A DNA stretch of 42,929 bases from Thomasclavelia saccharogumia DSM 17460 (GTDB lineage: Bacteria; Bacillota_I; Bacilli_A; Erysipelotrichales; Coprobacillaceae): the NCBI RefSeq assembly GCF_000686665.1, contig NZ_JMLH01000022.1, forward strand, positions 1 through 42,929, in the 5' to 3' direction. Below, one piece after another: positions 1-9,923 of this stretch; within the stretch, counting starts at the first letter, position 1; each line of letters starts with the position of its first letter. The position numbers and the translations under genes were made by a program. Below the pieces are notes generated by a model. It did no database searches and was not told the origin of the DNA. It saw nothing but the letters and a program-made list of their open reading frames with translations.

Positions 1-596
1 GTTTGATCAAAGAATATGCGTTTCGAGATGACCAGGGAGAGGTAGAAAAAAGTAATCTTAATTACCGTTATTTTATCAAGATGAGACATATCGATAAGCT
101 CATCAAGGAAAAAGGAATTGCAGGATTAGATGATTTAGAAAGGTTATGTTATTTGTTTATAAAAAATGAATATCCTGCTATAATGAAAGAAAGAGAAGAA
201 GATATCGTGGAGATGGTGATAAAGATGTATGACAAGTTTAGAAGCAATGAGCCGATATGGTCATTAGCAAACCAGTTAGCGTTAGCAAAGCTTAGAACTG
301 AATCATTAGAGATGGAGCGCGAAGAAAAGATAGCCAAAAGGATCGAAGAAGGAATCAAACAAGGAATTGAACAAGGGATTGAACGAGGAGTTGAGCAGGG
401 TATTGAGATTGGTCGTAAACAGGAAATTAAAAGAAACAAGAATAATTGTATTGAATTACTTAAGGGAAGATATCAAAAAGATTGTAGTAAATGGGTAGAA
501 AGTTTGAATGAAAAGCAAATAAGATTGATTTATAAATATATCTTTATAGAAGATGATTTTGAAGTATTTAAACAAAGGATAGAAAATAATAAATAG
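1..596 (+). CDS. Rpn-family recombination-promoting nuclease/putative transposase, C-terminal part (5' end outside window)
   Basis: The frame is open from the first bases to a TAA at 594-596, giving about 197 residues with no convincing start or ribosome site, so the gene begins outside the window. The sequence fits the C-terminal half of the Rpn/PD-(D/E)XK nuclease transposase family: a helical segment, then repeated EQGIE/KQGIE-type motifs around residues 118-142 that are a hallmark of these tails, then a helical C-terminus. The catalytic nuclease core would lie upstream and is not visible. Members of this family promote DNA breakage and recombination and are often present in many copies. 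The assignment rests on the tail pattern only; a related helical-tail protein is possible. Confidence 0.6.
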   Translation, partial: LIKEYAFRDDQGEVEKSNLNYRYFIKMRHIDKLIKEKGIAGLDDLERLCYLFIKNEYPAIMKEREEDIVEMVIKMYDKFRSNEPIWSLANQLALAKLRTESLEMEREEKIAKRIEEGIKQGIEQGIERGVEQGIEIGRKQEIKRNKNNCIELLKGRYQKDCSKWVESLNEKQIRLIYKYIFIEDDFEVFKQRIENNK

Positions 597-643
597 AATT
601 TTATATATGCTGTTAGTTTTTCTTACTTTAGGCAAACGTTATA

Positions 644-698
644 AAGAGATTTCTTAAATGATTGATATATGTCATTTTTGAAATCTCTTATTTTTAGT
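644..698 (+). terminator. Possible terminator after the Rpn-family gene
   Basis: A perfect 10-bp inverted repeat AAGAGATTTC (644-653) / GAAATCTCTT (680-689) is followed by ATTTTTAG. The 26-nt loop is large for an intrinsic terminator, so this is a moderate call. Confidence 0.4.
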
Positions 699-796
699 TA
701 TCCATTATTAAGTAAGAATTGTTATTTAAATAAATAATTGATCAAGTAAATTAAAAATATTAGTCTAATTATAATGGTTAAAATATTTATTTTTTG

Positions 797-2877
<2,081 letters not shown>

Positions 2878-2886
2878 AACCATAAG

Positions 2887-3960
2887 ATGAAGAAAATTGC
2901 TGTTTTATTAAGTGCTATTTTATTACTTACAGGATGTCATGATGCAAAAGAGACAGTTGAAAGTCAGATTGCTAATGACGCCTCTACTGTCGATAGTTTG
3001 GATGATTCATTTTATCGGGTAGTTAATTTTAATATAAATTTAAATCGTGATAATTACTATACTTCTTTTGGTCAAACTAGTGATTTTCAAACAATTGGTA
3101 GAGAATTACAAGTAATATCAACAAACTATTTTTCAACTGATGATTATTATATGTCAGAAGGTCAATATTTAGAAACTGAGGATATGAATAAATTATTAAG
3201 ACGTTCTAGTGATCCTGAAGAGTATCCTTATACTTTGCAAGTTCAAAGAGGTGAATCGGTAGGTGGAATCGAAAATCCAATAATGGTATCTACTGTTCAT
3301 GAACAGGATTATTATTTAAAAGATGGTGATAAATATGAATTGAAAGGGATTTCCTTGGCAATTGTCCTTGATCCTCGTAATGAAGATAATTCACGTTTAA
3401 CTACTTCTATGGATGATGCAACAGTTGAAGATTTTGGACGGCAATCAATTAGTAAATTGTATGATTATCTGCAGACAAAAGATGATTTAAAAGATATTCC
3501 GGCCAATATTTGTGTCTATTATGCAACTAATACTAATGAAAGTGATATTAACGGACGCTATATTTTAAATAGTTATTGTGATGGCAGTGTAGGAAATATT
3601 GAAACTTTAGATTATCATATGTATATGTTTACAAGTGAAGAAGCGACAGCAGCTGATGAAGAAACGTCATCACAATTTGAAATCTTTAAAAGTAATATGA
3701 AAAAAGCTGCTACTGAAGCAGTTGGAATAGTTGGTTATGGGCGATATAAAGATGGTACGATTCAATCAATGAATATTAATTTAAATATTAATGTAAAAAC
3801 TTATGAAGAATTGATCTATCTTGTATCAACTGCTGCAGATGAAATTGATAATGAGTTTACTGGATTTGATATTAAAGTATTAGTATACTCACAAGATGAA
3901 TTAGAAGCTATTATTATTAAAGATAAAGGTGAAAAGGCTAAGAGCAGTTTATTGTATTAG
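2887..3960 (+). CDS. camS: CamS family lipoprotein (sex pheromone cAM373 precursor family)
   Basis: A 357-aa secreted lipoprotein. The N-terminus has two lysines, a hydrophobic stretch and a lipobox L-L-T-G-C with the lipidated cysteine at residue 17, so it should be anchored on the outer face of the membrane. The family call (CamS/YerH) rests on size, lipobox and, strongly, position between ligA and gatC, the conserved order in Bacillus and staphylococci. In enterococci and staphylococci a peptide cleaved from the CamS signal sequence acts as a pheromone; here the signal ends L-L-L-T-G-C and any peptide activity is unknown. A strong AAGGAGG precedes the start, and gatC begins 9 bases after the stop, consistent with one transcript. 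Confidence 0.85.
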   Translation: MKKIAVLLSAILLLTGCHDAKETVESQIANDASTVDSLDDSFYRVVNFNINLNRDNYYTSFGQTSDFQTIGRELQVISTNYFSTDDYYMSEGQYLETEDMNKLLRRSSDPEEYPYTLQVQRGESVGGIENPIMVSTVHEQDYYLKDGDKYELKGISLAIVLDPRNEDNSRLTTSMDDATVEDFGRQSISKLYDYLQTKDDLKDIPANICVYYATNTNESDINGRYILNSYCDGSVGNIETLDYHMYMFTSEEATAADEETSSQFEIFKSNMKKAATEAVGIVGYGRYKDGTIQSMNINLNINVKTYEELIYLVSTAADEIDNEFTGFDIKVLVYSQDELEAIIIKDKGEKAKSSLLY

Positions 3961-3969
3961 GAGAATATT

Positions 3970-4260
3970 ATGGAAAGTAAAGAAGAAATGTTGAAAAAGC
4001 TAGGTTTAAAAACAATGTTTAATATTAGTGATGTAGAAATGCCGGTATTGGTAGATGAATATGATATATTTATGAATCATGTGGCAGTATTAGAGGAAAT
4101 TGATACTGAAGGAGTTGAACCTTTAGCATATCCATATGAAATTGAGACTACTTTTTTGCGGGATGATGAGCCAATTGATATTATTAGCTTAGAGGATGCT
4201 TTAAGCAATGCTAAAAGTGTTCAAGAAAACCAAATTAAAGTACCAAAGGTGGTGGGATAA
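3970..4260 (+). CDS. gatC: Asp/Glu-tRNA amidotransferase subunit GatC
   Basis: Small (96 aa) subunit of GatCAB, which converts Glu-tRNA(Gln) (and Asp-tRNA(Asn) where present) to the amidated form. GatC wraps around GatA and links it to GatB. Typical features are the V-x-x-L-x-x-I-D-T-E-G-V-E-P-L motif near residues 40-52 and an acidic C-terminal half with an R-D-D-E element. TAGGAG just upstream overlaps the camS stop. The stop overlaps the start of gatA in a TAATG junction at 4258-4262, which implies translational coupling. Confidence 0.95.
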   Translation: MESKEEMLKKLGLKTMFNISDVEMPVLVDEYDIFMNHVAVLEEIDTEGVEPLAYPYEIETTFLRDDEPIDIISLEDALSNAKSVQENQIKVPKVVG

Positions 4261-5708
4261 TGAAAGTATATACAATAGAAGAATTACATAATTTGATCGT
4301 TAATCAAGAGATTGATTTAAATAAATATTATGAAGAATTGTTTGATGAAGTTGATTTTCAACAAAAGCGGTTAAATGCTTTTGTAACAATTACTAAAGAT
4401 AAAGCATTTGAAAATATTAAAAATATTAAAGTAAAAGAAAATGAAATATTAAAAGGAATACCAGCAGTATTTAAAGATAATTATAACACTAAAGGAATCA
4501 AAACGACAGCTTCAAGTAAAATGTTAGAAGACTATGTACCTGTTTATAATGCTACAGTAGTAGAAAAATTATATGATCAGGGAATTAGTTTGATTGGTAA
4601 AGCTAGTATGGATGAATTAGCAATGGGCGGAACTAACAAATCAGCTTTGACAGGGCCAGTATATAATCCTTGGGATTCAACTCGTATTGCCGGAGGATCG
4701 TCAGGAGGAAGTGCAGCACTAGTTGGTAGTGGTCTGATTCCCTTTGCCCTTGGAAGTGATACCGGAGATTCAATTCGTAAGCCAGCTGGTTTTTGTGGAA
4801 TAGTGGGATTTAAGCCAACATGGGGAAGAATTTCGCGCTATGGCGTTATTCCTTATGCCTCAAGTTTAGATCATGTAGGAGCTTTTACTCGTAATGTTCG
4901 GGATATGGCAATTGTAATCGAAGCTCTTGCTGGAAATGATAAACATGATATGACTTCAAGTACCCAGCCAGTGCCACATTATTTAGAAAATTTAAATAGT
5001 GATATTAAAGGAATGAAAATTGCTGTTTTAAAAACTGTTAGTGATGAAATTAGAAATGAAGATATTAAAAATAATTTTAATCAAGTGATCGAAACATTTA
5101 AACAATTAGGAGCCATCGTTGAAGAAGTAGAAATTCCTTTGCATTTAGCTAAAGCAATATTACCAACATATACGATCATTGCTAATAGCGAAGCTACTAG
5201 TAATCATTCATGTTTAGATGGAATTAAATATGGTGATCGTCAAGCTGGTAATTCAACTGATGAAGTAATGATCAATTCGCGAACAGATGGTTTTGGAGCT
5301 CATATCAAACGTCGTTTTATTCTAGGAAATCTTGCTTTGGCGACTGAAAATCAAGAAAGAATGTTTAGAAAAGCCCAACGAGTAAGACGTCTGATCGTTA
5401 ATGAGCTAAATAAAATTTATCAAGATCATGATATTATTTTAACGCCAAATGGAGGAAGTATTGCGCCTAAAGTTGATGAAGCGGTTGATGATCGTTTATC
5501 AGATGAATATATTATTTTAGAAAATCATCTAGCATTAGGTAATTTTGCAGGAACCCCAAGTTTATCATTACCTTCTGGGTTTAGTGAAGGAATGCCGATT
5601 GCTGTAAATCTAATGGGGCGTTTATTTGAAGAACAAACAGTATTTAATGTAGCTTATGCTTTAGAGCAGGCTTTGGGCTTTGCTAATCAATATTCAAGAG
5701 AGGGGTAG
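4260..5708 (+). CDS. gatA: Glutamyl-tRNA(Gln) amidotransferase subunit GatA
   Basis: Glutaminase subunit of GatCAB, an amidase-signature enzyme that releases ammonia from glutamine for transfer by GatB. 482 aa, the usual length. The Ser-cisSer-Lys triad is visible: K72 in V-F-K-D-N-Y, a serine in the G-G-S-S-G-G-S loop (residues 145-151), and S171 in S-D-T-G-D-S-I-R. The offset from the S. aureus numbering (K79/S154/S178) is a constant 7. The residue before the catalytic serine is Asp where many GatA proteins have Gly (G-G-S-I-R). Its start overlaps the gatC stop by one base, and gatB follows after 5 bases. Confidence 0.97.
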   Translation: MKVYTIEELHNLIVNQEIDLNKYYEELFDEVDFQQKRLNAFVTITKDKAFENIKNIKVKENEILKGIPAVFKDNYNTKGIKTTASSKMLEDYVPVYNATVVEKLYDQGISLIGKASMDELAMGGTNKSALTGPVYNPWDSTRIAGGSSGGSAALVGSGLIPFALGSDTGDSIRKPAGFCGIVGFKPTWGRISRYGVIPYASSLDHVGAFTRNVRDMAIVIEALAGNDKHDMTSSTQPVPHYLENLNSDIKGMKIAVLKTVSDEIRNEDIKNNFNQVIETFKQLGAIVEEVEIPLHLAKAILPTYTIIANSEATSNHSCLDGIKYGDRQAGNSTDEVMINSRTDGFGAHIKRRFILGNLALATENQERMFRKAQRVRRLIVNELNKIYQDHDIILTPNGGSIAPKVDEAVDDRLSDEYIILENHLALGNFAGTPSLSLPSGFSEGMPIAVNLMGRLFEEQTVFNVAYALEQALGFANQYSREG

Positions 5709-5713
5709 AAAAG

Positions 5714-7147
5714 ATGAATTTTGAAACAGTTATTGGATTAGAAGTGCACTGTGAGTTAAAGACAAAATCAAAGATGTTTTCTGGAGCCCCAGTTACGTTT
5801 GGTGAAGCTCCAAATACAAAAGTTAATATTATTGATATGGGAATGACGGGAGCTATGCCGGTTTTAAATAAAGCTGGAGTTGAGTTTGCAATTAGAGTAT
5901 GTAGTGCTTTAAATATGGAAATAGATGAACTAGTGTGTTTTGATCGTAAAAATTATTACTATTCAGATTTACCAAAAGGTTTCCAAATTACTCAGGATCG
6001 TCATCCAATTGGTCGTAATGGTACAATGAATATTGAAGTTGATGGTCAAAAGCAGATCGTGGAAATTGAAAGATTACATATGGAAGAAGATACTGCTAAA
6101 CAGTTTCACTTTGATGACTATTCTTTAATTGACTATAATCGAGCTGGAATTCCTTTGATTGAAATCGTTACTAAACCAACGATTAGAAGTGGAGCAGCGG
6201 CTGCCGCATATTTGGAAAGATTAAGACAGATTTTATTATTTACTGATGTAAGTGATGCCAAAATGGAAGAAGGGTCAATGCGTTGTGATGTCAATGTTTC
6301 GATTCGTCCTTTTGGTAGTGATAAATTTGGAACAAGAACAGAAATTAAAAATTTAAATTCAATTTCAAATGTTCAAAAAGCAATTGAATTTGAAGTAGCT
6401 CGCCAAGAAAAAGTACTAATTAGTGGTGGTGAAGTTTTACAAGAAACAAGACGTTATGATGAGGATAAAAAAGAAACCGTAGTTATGCGTGCTAAGGGTG
6501 ATGCTGTAGACTATAAATATTATCCAGAACCAAATATTTTGCCGATTCGTTTAGATCATCATTGGGTCAAAGAAATTATTTCCAAGATTCCCGAAATGCC
6601 GGAATCTAGAGTAAATCGTTATATTAATGAATATAAGATTCCTAAAACAGATGCTTTGATTTTAGTACAAACTAAAGAAATGTCAGATTTCTTTGATGCA
6701 ATTGTAAAATATACTGATTATTATAAGATTGCTTGCAACTGGTTATTAGGTGAAGTACAGGCTTATTTGAATAAAAATAATTTAATTATTAGTGATACTT
6801 TATTAACACCAGAATATTTAGCAAAGATGATCAATTTTATTCAGGATGGAACTATTTCTAGTAAACAGGGTAAAAAGGTATTTGAAATATTAATGGCTGA
6901 GGGTAAAGATCCTGAAGTTATTATTGAAGAAAATAATATGAAACAAATATCTTCACCAGAAGAATTAACTAAAATTATTAATGAGGTTTTAGATGCTAAT
7001 CCACAATCAATTGAGGATTATAGTAATGGTAAAGATCGAGCTGTGGGATTCTTAGTTGGACAGATCATGAAGAAAACTGGTGGCCAAGCTAATCCCGGTC
7101 TTACAAATAAATTATTGATCGAGTTATTAAAGAAAAGAATTTCTTAA
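5714..7147 (+). CDS. gatB: Aspartyl/glutamyl-tRNA amidotransferase subunit GatB
   Basis: Kinase/transferase subunit of GatCAB that phosphorylates the misacylated aminoacyl-tRNA and receives ammonia from GatA. 477 aa, family-typical. It begins with the conserved E-T-V-I-G-L-E-V-H-C-E-L segment, contains the R-K-N-Y-Y-Y-S-D-L-P-K-G motif near residues 77-89 and the M-E-E-G-S-M-R-C-D-V-N-V-S motif near residues 186-198, and ends in the helical YqeY-like tail (residues about 330-477) with a V-G-x-x-x-G-Q-x-M-K-x-T-x-G-x-A-x-P element. GAGAGGGG over the gatA stop supplies the ribosome site. A promoter for the next gene overlaps its last codons. Confidence 0.97.
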   Translation: MNFETVIGLEVHCELKTKSKMFSGAPVTFGEAPNTKVNIIDMGMTGAMPVLNKAGVEFAIRVCSALNMEIDELVCFDRKNYYYSDLPKGFQITQDRHPIGRNGTMNIEVDGQKQIVEIERLHMEEDTAKQFHFDDYSLIDYNRAGIPLIEIVTKPTIRSGAAAAAYLERLRQILLFTDVSDAKMEEGSMRCDVNVSIRPFGSDKFGTRTEIKNLNSISNVQKAIEFEVARQEKVLISGGEVLQETRRYDEDKKETVVMRAKGDAVDYKYYPEPNILPIRLDHHWVKEIISKIPEMPESRVNRYINEYKIPKTDALILVQTKEMSDFFDAIVKYTDYYKIACNWLLGEVQAYLNKNNLIISDTLLTPEYLAKMINFIQDGTISSKQGKKVFEILMAEGKDPEVIIEENNMKQISSPEELTKIINEVLDANPQSIEDYSNGKDRAVGFLVGQIMKKTGGQANPGLTNKLLIELLKKRIS

Positions 7148-7189
7148 CAAATATCTATATATTTGATACAATAGTTGAAGGAGGATATA
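7144..7189 (+). promoter_or_regulatory. Strong promoter and ribosome site for the one-TM protein at 7193
   Basis: TTAACA (7144-7149), a 17-bp spacer and TACAAT (7167-7172) with an upstream TG form a near-consensus sigma-A promoter overlapping the gatB stop codon. AAGGAGG follows at about 7179-7185, 7 nt before ATG 7193, making 7193 a better start than the in-frame ATG at 7175. Confidence 0.75.
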
Positions 7190-7192
7190 AAT

Positions 7193-7885
7193 ATGTCTCA
7201 AAAAAGATTTGTATTTGATGATGAATTAGAAGAAGATTTACAATCAAAAACTGCAAAAAAGTCAGTTAAAAATACAGAAAAAACTCCCTTAACTAATTCT
7301 ATTGATAAGGACACTGTTAAAAAATCAATGGGTAAACGCAAGAAAAGAAGAAAAATAAAGAAAAGATGGATTGCTTTAATTTTATTACTTCTAATAATAA
7401 TTATTTTTATCGTATATGTGTTTATAGCAGGCGGAAATGATGGCCCTGTATATGGTGATCGTTGTGCTTCGTTGATTGCAATTGATGAAGATAAATTTAC
7501 TGATGTTGAAAATACTATTAAAGCTGATACAAATATTAATAGTATCGATATTGAGGTAGATTGTCGGATTATTAAGATTTCAATGAATTTTGTTGATAAT
7601 ATTAGTTCAGATGATGCTAAACAATTAGCAACCAATGCCTTACATACATTAGATGATGCATTAGGGCAACCAAAAAGCGAAGATAGTACCTATAGTGAAT
7701 TATTAGGTACTGCTAATGGTCGAGGGCAATATAATGTAGAATTTGTTTTAACTAGTAATGGTGATACAGATTTCCCAATTTTTGGAACTAAGCATCCAAG
7801 TAGTGATGAAATCAGTTTTACTGGTGCTAATATGGTTGATGAAAGTGCGACTAATCGTGCTTTAAAGAAAGATGAAACCGAATAG
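7193..7885 (+). CDS. Hypothetical membrane-anchored protein, single TM segment
   Basis: About 230 aa, unrecognised. A polar, lysine-rich N-terminus (residues 1-57) ends in a basic R-K-K-R-R-K-I-K-K-R patch, followed by one very hydrophobic helix (about residues 58-80), then a 150-residue C-terminal domain with no cysteine pattern or catalytic motif that I recognise. The positive-inside rule predicts an N-in, C-out topology with the C-terminal domain on the cell surface. It has its own promoter at 7144-7172 and is closed by the terminator at 7885-7906, so it is a separate unit from gatCAB. Confidence 0.75.
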   Translation: MSQKRFVFDDELEEDLQSKTAKKSVKNTEKTPLTNSIDKDTVKKSMGKRKKRRKIKKRWIALILLLLIIIIFIVYVFIAGGNDGPVYGDRCASLIAIDEDKFTDVENTIKADTNINSIDIEVDCRIIKISMNFVDNISSDDAKQLATNALHTLDDALGQPKSEDSTYSELLGTANGRGQYNVEFVLTSNGDTDFPIFGTKHPSSDEISFTGANMVDESATNRALKKDETE

Positions 7886-7906
7886 ACGAGCGATGCTCGT
7901 CTTTTT
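7885..7906 (+). terminator. Intrinsic terminator directly before the rlmD ribosome site
   Basis: A perfect 7-bp GC-rich stem GACGAGC / GCTCGTC (7885-7891, 7895-7901) with a GAT loop and a run of five T. It starts on the last base of the preceding stop codon and ends one base before AGGAGG of the next gene. Confidence 0.85.
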
Positions 7907-7917
7907 AGGAGGAAAAG

Positions 7918-9267
7918 ATGAAGAAAAATGATTATTTTTATGGTGAATGTGTTGATTTGACACATGATGGTCAGGGTGTTGTTAAAGTCGATAACTTTAC
8001 ATATTTTGTTAAAGGAATGCTAGTTGGGGAAACGGGAAAACTTAAAGTAATCAAAGTATTGAAGAATTATGCAATTGCTAGATTAATAGAGCTTGATAAA
8101 GTTTCTAAATATCGTCAAGAACCCAAATGTTTGGTTTTTAAACCATGTGGCGGTTGTCAATTACAACATTTGAATCAAGAAGGACAAATGCTATTTAAGA
8201 CGAAACGAGTTAAAGATTGTTTAGAAAGAATTGGTAACTGTTATGTTAAAGTAAATGATTGCTTAATGATGGAAGAGCCATGGTATTATCGTAATAAAGT
8301 TCAAATGCCAGTGGGAATCAAAGGCAACAAGCTGGTAACTGGTTTTTATAAACAAAAATCAAATGAAATTATTCCTTGTGATGAATGTTTTATCCAAAAT
8401 AAACTATCAAATCAAATAACAAAAAGAGTTAAAGAATTAATGGAAGAATATAAGATTTATCCGTATGATAAATTATCACATCAAGGAAATATCAAACATA
8501 TATTAACGAAGCATGGTTACCATACAAATGAAGTAATGCTGGTATTAATAAGTTATCTTGATCAAATAAATAATCTTGATAAACTTGTAACAAAGATTAC
8601 TAAAGAGTTTCCTATGATCAAAACAGTAATTCAAAATATCAACCATCGAATCGATAATGTTATTTTAGGAGATAAAGAAGTTGTATTATATGGTGATGGT
8701 TATATTTATGATCGGTTATTAGATAATCAGTATAAAATTTCATTAAAATCATTTTATCAAGTAAATCCGATTCAAGTAGAAAAACTTTATCAAAAAGCTA
8801 TTGAATCTGCAAAATTATCAAAAGATGATATTGTTTTAGATGCATATTGTGGAATTGGAACTATTGCCCTTTCACTAGCAAAATATGTTAAAAAAGTTTA
8901 CGGTGTAGAAATCGTTGAAGCAGCTATTAAAGATGCTAAAACTAACGCAAGTTTAAATAACATTAAAAATACTGAATTTAAATGTGCAGATGCTGGAAAA
9001 TATATGATTGAACTTGTAAATAATCATCAGCATTTAGACGTTGTTTTCGTTGATCCACCACGTAAAGGATGCTCGGCTGAATTTTTAGATTATTTGATTC
9101 AGGCTCATCCTAAAAAAATAGTTTATATTTCTTGTGATGTTGCAACTCAAGCTCGTGATATTAAGTATTTGCAGGAAAATGGATATCATGCTGATATTTG
9201 TCAACCAGTTGATATGTTTCCGCAAACAACGCATATAGAAAATATTCTGTTATTAAAATGTAGTTAA
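7918..9267 (+). CDS. rlmD: 23S rRNA (uracil-5-)-methyltransferase, RlmD/RumA family
   Basis: SAM-dependent 5-methyluridine methyltransferase acting on 23S rRNA (Gram-positive members may modify one or both of the U747/U1939 positions). 449 aa. An N-terminal TRAM-like domain (about residues 3-58) is followed by the Fe-S cluster motif C71-x5-C77-x2-C80 with a further cysteine in the I-I-P-C-D-E-C segment. The C-terminal methyltransferase domain has V-L-D-A-Y-C-G-I-G-T (SAM motif I), V-D-P-P-R-K-G (motif IV) and the nucleophile region Y-I-S-C-D with its catalytic cysteine. AGGAGG precedes the start. A terminator lies immediately upstream, so expression seems to depend on read-through or a promoter inside the preceding gene. 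Confidence 0.93.
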   Translation: MKKNDYFYGECVDLTHDGQGVVKVDNFTYFVKGMLVGETGKLKVIKVLKNYAIARLIELDKVSKYRQEPKCLVFKPCGGCQLQHLNQEGQMLFKTKRVKDCLERIGNCYVKVNDCLMMEEPWYYRNKVQMPVGIKGNKLVTGFYKQKSNEIIPCDECFIQNKLSNQITKRVKELMEEYKIYPYDKLSHQGNIKHILTKHGYHTNEVMLVLISYLDQINNLDKLVTKITKEFPMIKTVIQNINHRIDNVILGDKEVVLYGDGYIYDRLLDNQYKISLKSFYQVNPIQVEKLYQKAIESAKLSKDDIVLDAYCGIGTIALSLAKYVKKVYGVEIVEAAIKDAKTNASLNNIKNTEFKCADAGKYMIELVNNHQHLDVVFVDPPRKGCSAEFLDYLIQAHPKKIVYISCDVATQARDIKYLQENGYHADICQPVDMFPQTTHIENILLLKCS

Positions 9268-9869
9268 ATCAATGCTTTTAAATAATGCAATGCATTTATA
9301 AAGAAATAGATAATTTCCTAATGGACAGTGTAAATATTGGGTCTCTAAATTTCTGTGGGGTCAAAAAATGAGATTCTAAAATAATGTAGGATTTTGATGC
9401 TTATAATTGAAAAAGTACCATTTAATATCATGGAGTCAAGAATGGTACTTTTAATATACCTAAACATAATACGATTTTTTGATCTTTCAAAATTTTTATA
9501 TTTTAAAGCTGTTTTTAATAGAATCTTAATTCTGCTGTTAATGATAACAAATGAATTGATGATTTCTCTTTTCTGATTTTTTAAGATATTCACAACATTT
9601 TTAAAATTTAATGTTGTTAACTGATTATAAAGCCCATCTTTCATATGTATAATCTTTATTGAAGTTAAGATAGTCTTCTTTCCGTTTATATGCTTGTTTT
9701 AAAAATAAATATTGGAAGTGATATAATTTTAAATCATGAGTTGAGTGGTGCGATGTTTTTGAATCTTACGAAATTCAGACTTAAGTTTGTAAATGTTAAA
9801 TTATTTCTTAGCATTTTTTATTTATAAAAAGTTTATATGATTCAATACTAATATATATGTATGATAGAG
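9268..9869. other. Long spacer with a hairpin and a doubtful 99-codon minus-strand frame
   Basis: About 650 bases without a gene I can support. A minus-strand frame (9644 to 9345) encodes a basic, isoleucine/lysine-rich sequence with no ribosome site and no recognisable domain; it might be the decayed end of a transposase gene, but nothing proves it. A strong inverted repeat is listed separately (9411-9452). The right end holds the promoter of the gene at 9924. Confidence 0.4.
9411..9452. terminator. Perfect 12-bp inverted repeat, possible bidirectional terminator
   Basis: AAAAGTACCATT (9411-9422) and AATGGTACTTTT (9441-9452) are exact reverse complements with an 18-nt loop. The A and T tails at both ends suit termination in both directions, but it lies 144 bases after rlmD and could instead be a relic of a mobile element. 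Confidence 0.4.
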
Positions 9870-9892
9870 ATGAATAATCAGCCAAAAAATGT

Positions 9893-9914
9893 TACAATAA
9901 CTCTATGAAAGGAA
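9893..9914 (+). promoter_or_regulatory. Promoter -10 and ribosome site of the AAA-like gene at 9924
   Basis: TACAAT at 9893-9898 is preceded by TG (extended -10), with no clear -35. AAAGGAAG at about 9907-9914 precedes ATG 9924. Confidence 0.5.
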
Positions 9915-9923
9915 GCGATAGTC

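Noticed and set aside
9345-9644. Minus-strand 99-codon gene
   Set aside because: No ribosome site, no recognisable family and strongly biased Ile/Lys composition. Kept only as a possible relic.
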